From contig DATGKW010000153.1 in the NCBI GenBank assembly GCA_035294465.1, forward strand, positions 1-36,678: a stretch of DNA of 36,678 bases, in the 5' to 3' direction. The stretch's first letter is position 1. Every line of letters begins with the position of its first letter. The notes beneath the pieces were generated by a model, which saw nothing but the letters and a program-made list of their open reading frames with translations, had not been told where the DNA came from and did not search any database. Positions 31,063-36,678 of the stretch are shown in pieces. The translations under genes and the position numbers were made by a program. The stretch comes from Paraktedonobacter sp035294465 (GTDB lineage Bacteria; Chloroflexota; Ktedonobacteria; Ktedonobacterales; Ktedonobacteraceae).

Positions 31063-33018
31063 ATGGAGCGGCGTAAGTGTGGCGCTCGGCTAGCATTGAT
31101 GGTGATGCTGGCTTTGATTGTTGGAGGTCTCCTTCCCTCGGTAATTCGCCCACAGACTGCTTCTGCGGGAATCACAGAGCCGGCCGGGAATAATATCGCG
31201 GTGGGCCATCCGGCCATGGCTGACAGCCAGCAGGTTTCTCAGCCCGCTTCCAGTGGCGACGATGGAGACGCTTCCACTTTCTGGTGTGCTAACGATGGTA
31301 ACACCGGCCACTGGTGGATGGTTGATCTGCAAACCTACAACAACCTGACCGGTGCCGGCATCGATTTCGGGGTGAATGCCTACTATCAGTACATTATTCA
31401 GGTTTCTCAGGATGCTATACACTGGCGGGTCGTAGCCAATCAGACCAGCAATACCGATACGAACCCCTACCAGTATGATGCGTTTACGGCGGTTGCCCAA
31501 CGCTATGTGCGCATCACGATTACCGGCATGCAGGCAGGGCAATGGGCCTGCTTTGCCGAGTTCAAAGTGTATGCTATTTCTCAGGGTGAGAATGTTGCGG
31601 TCAATAAAATAGCCACCGCCGATAGCTCGCAAAGTGGCGAGCAAGCATCAAACGCGGTTGATGGCACGGTCGATAGCAGCTGGTGCCCCGCCGCCACGCC
31701 GGGCAATCACTGGTTGCAGGTTGATCTCCAGTACGTCTACAATCTGACAGGAGCTGAGGTAATCTGGGCCTCCGCAGCTCAGAATTCGCCTTCTATCATC
31801 GAGACTTCTCTTGATGGAATACACTGGCAGCCTGCCTGGCTGGAGCCGCAGAATACCCATTCTCGCCAGGTAAGCTACGACGTTTTTCCGCAGGTCTCGG
31901 CCAGGTATGTGCGTCTCATACTCACCGCGCGGCCCGGCGCGTCGGCGCCATGTGTCGATGAGTTTGAAGTTTTCCAGCCGTTCATGAAAGGCGTTGACGT
32001 GTCTACCCTGCTGCTAATGGAGGAGAACGGCGCGGTTTATTACGAGAACGGTGTGCGCAAGAACTTCCTCCAGATTCTCAAGGAGAACGGCGTCAATTAC
32101 GTGCGTGTGCGTCTCTGGGTGAATCCCGCCAATCCTCCGCAGGATCAGCCCGGCGTCGATGATCTGCCGTATGTTATGGCTATGGCCAGGCAGATCAAAG
32201 CCTTTGGGCTGCAATTCTACCTGGACTTCCATTACTCCGATACCTGGGCTGATCCAGGCCACCAGACCGTTCCGGCAGCCTGGGCTAACGAGACGCCGAG
32301 CCAACTGGCGCAAACGGTCCATGACTATACCGAGCATGTGATTGTTCAGCTCAAGAGCCAGGGTACACTGCCCGATATGGTGCAAATCGGCAACGAGATC
32401 AATTGCGGGATGCTCTGGCCTACGGGCGACATCTGCACCAATAGCGCTAACTGGGCCAATTTTGCCAGCTATGTGAATGCCGGAATCGCGGGCGTGAATG
32501 ACGCGCTCTCGCCGCAGGAGCGAGAACATATCAGAATTGCGCTGCACTACGCCGGGAACTATCCTCAATGGTGGCTCAACGGCTTGATCAGCAACGGCGT
32601 GACCGGCTTTGATACCATCGCGCTTTCCTGGTATATCTTCTGGCACGGCGGCCTCTCTACGCTGGAGCAGCTTATCCCATCGCTCAAGGCTCAGTATGGT
32701 CGCGATGTAATCGTCGCCGAGTATGCCTATCCCTGGACGTTCCAGAATTTTGACTCGACTGCTAATTCTGTGACCAGCGTGGGAAGCTGGAGCAACTATT
32801 ATCCGGTAAGCCCTCTGGGTCAACAGCAACTGATTGAAGACGAACTCTCGACAGTCAAGGATACCGGCGGCCTGGGCGCGTTCTACTGGGAGCCTGGCTG
32901 GTATGCTGTACCCGGCGCGGGCTGGATCGGCGGCCAGGGAGATGGCTGGGAAAATATGACGCAGGTTGATCAGTACGGCAATGTACTGAAGAGCGTGAGC
33001 GCGTATTCACGCTATTGA
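31063..33018 (+). CDS. Secreted arabinogalactan endo-beta-1,4-galactanase (GH53) with two F5/8-type C domains
   Basis: A 651-aa exported enzyme that cuts beta-1,4-galactan, the side chain of plant pectin. A Sec signal peptide ends near residue 36 (TASA-G). Two discoidin/F5/8-type C carbohydrate-binding domains follow (about 45-172 and 178-306), each with the N-x-A/H-W-x-V-DLQ and YVR-I-x-x pattern. The GH53 barrel spans 307-651: KGVDVSTLLLMEENG, YVRVRLWVNP, FYLDFHYSDTWADPGHQ, acid/base Glu445 in QIGNEINCGMLWP and nucleophile Glu553 in IVAEYAYPW. I chose the ATG at 31063 with AGGAGG six bases upstream; the frame is open from 30979, but the extra residues would spoil the signal peptide. Its product would feed the importer downstream. 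Confidence 0.95.
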   Translation: MERRKCGARLALMVMLALIVGGLLPSVIRPQTASAGITEPAGNNIAVGHPAMADSQQVSQPASSGDDGDASTFWCANDGNTGHWWMVDLQTYNNLTGAGIDFGVNAYYQYIIQVSQDAIHWRVVANQTSNTDTNPYQYDAFTAVAQRYVRITITGMQAGQWACFAEFKVYAISQGENVAVNKIATADSSQSGEQASNAVDGTVDSSWCPAATPGNHWLQVDLQYVYNLTGAEVIWASAAQNSPSIIETSLDGIHWQPAWLEPQNTHSRQVSYDVFPQVSARYVRLILTARPGASAPCVDEFEVFQPFMKGVDVSTLLLMEENGAVYYENGVRKNFLQILKENGVNYVRVRLWVNPANPPQDQPGVDDLPYVMAMARQIKAFGLQFYLDFHYSDTWADPGHQTVPAAWANETPSQLAQTVHDYTEHVIVQLKSQGTLPDMVQIGNEINCGMLWPTGDICTNSANWANFASYVNAGIAGVNDALSPQEREHIRIALHYAGNYPQWWLNGLISNGVTGFDTIALSWYIFWHGGLSTLEQLIPSLKAQYGRDVIVAEYAYPWTFQNFDSTANSVTSVGSWSNYYPVSPLGQQQLIEDELSTVKDTGGLGAFYWEPGWYAVPGAGWIGGQGDGWENMTQVDQYGNVLKSVSAYSRY

Positions 33019-33082
33019 GAAGTTATTCATGTGATAGAGAAAACACATTAAATGTGTTTTCTCTATCACATGAATAACTTCT
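33018..33082. terminator. Long palindromic hairpin (32-bp perfect arms) overlapping the galactanase stop
   Basis: Arms 33018-33049 and 33051-33082 are exact reverse complements around one base (33050). The first base is the last base of the TGA stop codon of the GH53 gene. It ends eight bases before the -35 box of the importer promoter and so should insulate it. Confidence 0.8.
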
Positions 33083-33090
33083 TCAAACTC

Positions 33091-33119
33091 TTGACATGGA
33101 CCGATCCATTCAGTATAAT
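33091..33119 (+). promoter_or_regulatory. Consensus sigma-70-type promoter of the ABC importer operon
   Basis: TTGACA (33091-33096), 17-base spacer, TATAAT (33114-33119): a perfect consensus match, so a strong promoter that must be held down by the three operators overlapping and following it. The leader is about 250 bases. Confidence 0.92.
33097..33108 (+). promoter_or_regulatory. LacI-type operator A (importer promoter spacer)
   Basis: TGGACCGATCCA, identical in sequence and placement to operator 1 of the lacI promoter. Confidence 0.8.
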
Positions 33120-33129
33120 CTATGTGTGT

Positions 33130-33141
33130 TGGACCGGTCCA
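33130..33141 (+). promoter_or_regulatory. LacI-type operator B (just after the transcription start)
   Basis: TGGACCGGTCCA, a perfect palindrome; its centre is 33 bases (three turns) from operator A. Confidence 0.8.
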
Positions 33142-33150
33142 CGAGTGGTA

Positions 33151-33162
33151 TGGACCGATCCG
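33151..33162 (+). promoter_or_regulatory. LacI-type operator C
   Basis: TGGACCGATCCG, one change from operator A; its centre is 21 bases (two turns) from operator B. The remaining leader (33163-33377) has a CGAGCC/GGCTCG hairpin near 33187-33204 and an AGGAGGTGAT sequence at 33267-33276, but no gene that I can support. Confidence 0.65.
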
Positions 33163-33377
33163 TATCACACGGGGACGCAGACGAGCGAGCCGGATAAATG
33201 GCTCGAAAAGCTCTATAGTAATGAGCAAAGATCCTTTTGTGGCAGCAGCATACGGTATTTGCCCCCGAGGAGGTGATGAACGACTCTGACCTCTAGCAAG
33301 CTCATGTATACCTCGCATGTATTTACAGTTGGCGTTATCCTACCACCGAAGAAGTAAGTATAAGGAGGAAGTTCTCC

Positions 33378-34703
33378 ATGCCGTACCACCTCTTATCTCG
33401 ATACGCCAGGACCGGCGCGACTCTGGTTCTGATTTGCCTCATAGCAGGCTTGTTAGCAGCCTGTGGGGGGAGCAGTACCCAGACTTCTACCAACGCGAAT
33501 GCGCCGGCTACCCTCACCTTCTGGTCGTGGGTGCCCAATCTTCAACAAGCAGTGAATCTGTTTGAGAAATCGCATCCCAACATCAAAGTGAAACTGGACA
33601 ATGTTGGTTCGGGTCCGACGGAGTACACCAAACTGACAACCGCCCTCAAGGCTGGTTCCGGCGCGCCGGACGTTGTTCAGATCGAGTATTCATATCTGCC
33701 GCAATATGAATTAATGGGCAAACTGGTTGACCTATCGCAATATGGGGCCGGCAGCTTGAAGAACGACTTCGTGCCCTGGACCTGGGGGCAGGTTTCTCAG
33801 GGCAGTAAGGTCTACGCGATTCCCCAGGATAGCGGTCCCCTCGCGCTGCTTTACCGGACAGATATTTTCAGCAGGTATCACCTGGCAGTACCGACCACCT
33901 GGGCGCAATACGCGCAAGAAGCGATTCAGCTTCACCAGGCCAATCCCAAGATCTACATGACAAATTTCTCGGCCACCGATGGGACCTGGTTTAACGCGCT
34001 GGCCTGGCAGGCCGGCTCACAGCCATTCAAGGTCAATGGAACCAACCTGACCGTCCACATCAACGACGCCCCTGCTTTGCAAGTCGCTGATTACTGGAAT
34101 GCTCTGGTGAAATCCGGCGCGGTCTCACCCATGTCTAACTGGACCAATGACTGGTATGCAGACTTGCAGAATGGCACGCTTGCAACCTGGGTGACGGCGG
34201 CGTGGGCACCAACTGACTTGACGGGCTTTGCGGCCAAGTCGGCCGGTTTGTGGCGGGTAGCTCCTCTGCCACAATGGACGCCAGGCGCGCAGGTGTCGGC
34301 TAACTGGGGCGGTTCCACCGATGCAGTGACAACCCAGAGTAAGTACCCGGCCCAGGCCGCCGAGTTTGCTGAGTGGCTGAATACCAACGCGTCATCCGTC
34401 TCGACCTTGTGCGAGAAACTGTATCTCTTCCCGACGCAAACCAGCGAACTGTCCTCCGCCTCGTTTAACACAGCGAGTAGCTTCTTCGGTGGGCAGAAGG
34501 TGAACCAGGTGTTTGCGCAAGCCTCTCAAGAGGTGAATACCTCATTCCAGTGGAGTCCAATCGAGGACTATGTGAATACGCAGCTGCAGGATCAGCTCTC
34601 CTCGGCCGTGCAGGGCAAGATCACCTTTGCGCAAGCCTTGCAGAACACGCAGAACGCAGTGGTTTCGTATGCCCAATCGCAGGGTTTTACGGTCAGCGGA
34701 TAG
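33378..34703 (+). CDS. Carbohydrate ABC transporter substrate-binding lipoprotein (SBP family 1)
   Basis: A 441-aa extracellular sugar-binding lipoprotein. The N-terminus has a basic start, a hydrophobic core and the lipobox LLAAC (Cys at about 29), then a Gly/Ser/Thr linker. The mature protein is of the MalE/UgpB kind: LTFWSWVPNLQQAVNLFEKSHPNIKV, TTALKAGSGAPDVVQIEYSYL, VYAIPQDSGPLALLYRTDIF, TNWAQ-like TTWAQYAQEA, and GGSTDAVTTQSKYPAQAAEFAEWL. The ligand is probably a galacto-oligosaccharide, by context. GGAGG precedes the ATG. A stem-loop follows, before the permease genes. Confidence 0.94.
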   Translation: MPYHLLSRYARTGATLVLICLIAGLLAACGGSSTQTSTNANAPATLTFWSWVPNLQQAVNLFEKSHPNIKVKLDNVGSGPTEYTKLTTALKAGSGAPDVVQIEYSYLPQYELMGKLVDLSQYGAGSLKNDFVPWTWGQVSQGSKVYAIPQDSGPLALLYRTDIFSRYHLAVPTTWAQYAQEAIQLHQANPKIYMTNFSATDGTWFNALAWQAGSQPFKVNGTNLTVHINDAPALQVADYWNALVKSGAVSPMSNWTNDWYADLQNGTLATWVTAAWAPTDLTGFAAKSAGLWRVAPLPQWTPGAQVSANWGGSTDAVTTQSKYPAQAAEFAEWLNTNASSVSTLCEKLYLFPTQTSELSSASFNTASSFFGGQKVNQVFAQASQEVNTSFQWSPIEDYVNTQLQDQLSSAVQGKITFAQALQNTQNAVVSYAQSQGFTVSG

Positions 34704-34820
34704 AGGAACGGCTCTGTTTTTCTTGATGTGTAGCGCTTCCTGCGCTATACATATAGCTAGCTTGGTCCTTTGTCAGCCCGGCCAGTGGGGACGGCCCGGC
34801 GACAGGGGAGAGCGAAGCGC

Positions 34821-34852
34821 GCATGGAGGGAGATCTTATTCTCCCTCCATGC
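34821..34852 (+). terminator. Stem-loop between binding-protein and permease genes
   Basis: A 13-bp perfect stem (34821-34833 with 34840-34852, GCATGGAGGGAGA) with a 6-base loop and no T-tract. Such hairpins in importer operons commonly stabilise the upstream message or stop part of transcription, giving more binding protein than permease. Confidence 0.6.
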
Positions 34853-34901
34853 ATCTCTGTCTCTTCTGTCTGGTCTTTAGAAAGGTCAGGGTGATAGCAG
34901 C

Positions 34902-35870
34902 ATGCAGCAATCTGATGTCAGGCCGGAGCAGGCCACGCCGGTTATAAGCGACCTGGCTCCCACTTCAAGGGGAGCGCGGGCGCTGGTACGCGGGAGATTC
35001 TGGTACAGGCGTGTGGGACTGCCTTATCTCTTCCTCACTCCTTTTTTGCTTGTATTTCTTCTGTTCTTGATTCTCCCACTGGGGTATGCTTTAGGGATCA
35101 GCCTCTTTAACGAGCGTCTGGTGGGAGGAACTGTCTTTGTGGGTCTGCAAAACTATGCCCATGCTCTGCATGATACGAATTTCTGGGAAGGCATTAGCAG
35201 GGTTGCTCTGCTGCTTATTGTGCAGGTGCCCATTATGCTCATTCTGTCGCTGATCCTCTCTTTGCTCATCGATAGCCAGATTGTGCGCTGGAAAACGCTC
35301 TTTCGCCTGGGCTATTTCCTTCCCTACGCCGTCCCAACCGTGATCGGCGCTCTGCTCTGGGGTTATCTCTATAGCGCGCATCTCAGTCCTTTCGCCCAGA
35401 TCTCCGACGCTCTACACTGGCCGGCGCCTGGCTTTCTCACCGCGAATGGCCTGCTGCCTTCAATTGGCAATATGCTGTTATGGGAATGGACTGGCTATAA
35501 TATGATTGTGATGTACGCGGCCTTGCAGAGCATCCCTGCAGAACTCTACGATGCGGCGCGGGTCGATGGGGCCAGCGGATGGGAGGTGGCACGCTATGTC
35601 AAGATCCCGCTGATTCTGCCTGCGATTGGGGTCACGATTATCTTCTCGATTATCGGTACCCTGCAATTATTCACTGAACCACAGATTATGAACTCGATTG
35701 CGCCGCAACTCATCCAGGACCACTACACGCCAAACCTGTACGCCTATAACCTGGCCTTTACCGACCAGCAGTACAACTATGCGGCGGCAATTTCTTTTGT
35801 CCTGGGCGCAATCGTGTTTGTCTGTTCGTATATTTTCATCCTGGCGAGTAACCGCAGAGGGAGACGCTAA
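34902..35870 (+). CDS. Carbohydrate ABC transporter permease, MalF/UgpA type
   Basis: A 322-aa inner-membrane protein with about six transmembrane helices: the first near residues 43-66 (YLFLTPFLLVFLLFLILPLGYALG), others near 105-130, 140-160, 190-210, 240-262 and 292-315. The EAA loop that docks to the ATPase is seen as YDAARVDGASGWEVARYVKIPLILPA. It pairs with the next permease. The Shine-Dalgarno is weak (AGGGTG about 10 bases upstream). Its stop overlaps the next start by one base. Confidence 0.94.
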   Translation: MQQSDVRPEQATPVISDLAPTSRGARALVRGRFWYRRVGLPYLFLTPFLLVFLLFLILPLGYALGISLFNERLVGGTVFVGLQNYAHALHDTNFWEGISRVALLLIVQVPIMLILSLILSLLIDSQIVRWKTLFRLGYFLPYAVPTVIGALLWGYLYSAHLSPFAQISDALHWPAPGFLTANGLLPSIGNMLLWEWTGYNMIVMYAALQSIPAELYDAARVDGASGWEVARYVKIPLILPAIGVTIIFSIIGTLQLFTEPQIMNSIAPQLIQDHYTPNLYAYNLAFTDQQYNYAAAISFVLGAIVFVCSYIFILASNRRGRR

Positions 35871-36678
35871 TGGCGACGTTACGGATAGAAGCAAATGGGC
35901 AAAGGGCTGAGGGGGTAGGGAGAGCAGCGCGGGCCGGTCAGGGCGGGCGCTGGACGATACAGAGCCTGGTAATGGTCTTCATGTTCATTGTGCTGATCTA
36001 CTTTCTGATCCCGTTGTTCTGGCTGATTGTTTCGGCAACCAAGACCAACGAGGACCTGTTCGGAACCTTCGGCCTGTGGTTCAGCTCTGATTTTAATTTC
36101 TGGAGTAATCTACAAGGCGTGTTTACCTATGACGGTGGCATCTTTCTGAGGTGGTTGTGGAATTCAGCCTATTACTCCGTGTGCAGCGCCATAGGTGCTA
36201 CATTGATCGCGACCATGGGCGGTTATGTGTTTGCCAAATTCCGTTTTCCGGGGCGCGATCTGCTGTTTGCGATCATCCTGGGAGCCATTATGGTTCCTAA
36301 CACGGCGCTGGCATTTCCCATCTATCTGCTGATGAGCAAGATCGGCCTGGTGAACACGCCATGGGCCATCATTCTTCCCTCGCTGGTGACGCCGTTTGGC
36401 CTCTTCCTGATGCGCGTTTACGCGGAACAGGCCATACCGGATGATCTGCTGGACGCCGGACGGGTCGATGGGGCGAGCGAATGGCGTCTTTTCTGGAGCG
36501 TGGCCCTGCGCATCTTAGGCCCGGGTTTCGTGACGGTCCTGCTGCTGACATTTGTGGGCACGTGGAACAACTATTTCCTGCCCCTGCTGGTGACGAACGA
36601 CCCAAATCTCTACCCGTTGACCGTAGGTCTGTCGATCTGGAACGGCCTGGCCCAGGGCTTTAGCGGCTCGCAGATTCT
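35870..36678 (+). CDS. Carbohydrate ABC transporter permease, MalG/UgpE type (partial, cut by window end)
   Basis: The ATG overlaps the preceding stop (TAATG), and the frame stays open for 269 codons to the window end. The first ~30 residues are polar; a first helix follows (MVFMFIVLIYFLIPLFWLIV), then SATKTNEDLF, NSAYYSV, GGYVFAKFRFPGRD and PIYLLMSKIGLVNTPWAIILP. The EAA loop is DAGRVDGASEWRLFWSVALRILGP, then GTWNNYFLPLLV, all typical of the MalG family. Only the last residues are missing. Cytoplasmic-membrane partner of the preceding permease. Confidence 0.94.
   Translation, partial: MATLRIEANGQRAEGVGRAARAGQGGRWTIQSLVMVFMFIVLIYFLIPLFWLIVSATKTNEDLFGTFGLWFSSDFNFWSNLQGVFTYDGGIFLRWLWNSAYYSVCSAIGATLIATMGGYVFAKFRFPGRDLLFAIILGAIMVPNTALAFPIYLLMSKIGLVNTPWAIILPSLVTPFGLFLMRVYAEQAIPDDLLDAGRVDGASEWRLFWSVALRILGPGFVTVLLLTFVGTWNNYFLPLLVTNDPNLYPLTVGLSIWNGLAQGFSGSQI

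Noticed and set aside
32014..32829. 271-aa minus-strand frame
   Set aside because: Antisense shadow of the GH53 catalytic domain.
33304..33357. 17-codon ORF (starting MYTSH) in the importer leader
   Set aside because: No ribosome binding site at a workable distance, and no sign of conservation available.

Overview
The window looks like chromosomal DNA of a filamentous soil Chloroflexota, most likely class Ktedonobacteria. This is an inference from the combination of PknB-type kinases with lectin-like ectodomains, an ECF sigma/anti-sigma/peptide-binding lipoprotein cassette, a T-box before a single-chain glycyl-tRNA synthetase, Yip1-like and proline/glutamine-rich membrane proteins, and secreted plant-polymer hydrolases. 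No phage, transposase, CRISPR array or tRNA gene was seen.

Layout. Bases 1-120 are the 3' end of a 23S rRNA gene; its transcript ends at a hairpin at 313-340 and no 5S rRNA is visible between them. An 85-nt inverted-repeat element (424-508) lies before a tightly coupled three-gene module (631-4188): ECF sigma factor, membrane-anchored DUF4367-like anti-sigma candidate, and a family-5 peptide-binding lipoprotein without ABC partners. Then, on the minus strand, come a small membrane protein, two paralogous receptor-type Ser/Thr kinases (4738-9350) and a Ski2-like DEAD/H helicase (9643-12195). A glycine T-box riboswitch (about 12860-13143) controls glyS (13236-14606). A secreted 16-cysteine protein, an aldose-1-epimerase-like protein and a Yip1-domain protein follow on the minus strand. 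The plus-strand operon hpd-fah-hmgA (19247-22430) degrades tyrosine through homogentisate. After it come a small membrane protein, a short LeuA-type synthase, an esterase and a beta-propeller-like membrane protein.

The right end (26944-36678) is a galactan/galactoside locus: a LacI-type regulator, an intracellular GH35 beta-galactosidase, a secreted GH53 endo-galactanase with two F5/8-type C domains, and a carbohydrate ABC importer (lipoprotein and two permeases, the second cut by the window end). The lacI promoter and the importer promoter carry the same 12-bp operator (TGGAnCGnTCCA; five copies, plus one weaker match before the GH53 gene), so the regulator probably controls itself and the importer. 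Secreted galactanase would cut galactan outside, the importer would bring in oligosaccharides, and GH35 would cleave them in the cytoplasm; the ATPase is not in view.

The most unusual features are (i) the five-copy LacI operator set, (ii) a 207-nt element between lacI and the GH35 gene that can fold in mutually exclusive ways, (iii) four very long perfect or near-perfect hairpins (25-32 bp arms) at transcription-unit ends, (iv) a Phe/Tyr-rich small ORF with a good ribosome binding site overlapping the start of the tyrosine-degradation operon, and (v) the sigma/anti-sigma/orphan peptide-binding lipoprotein module.
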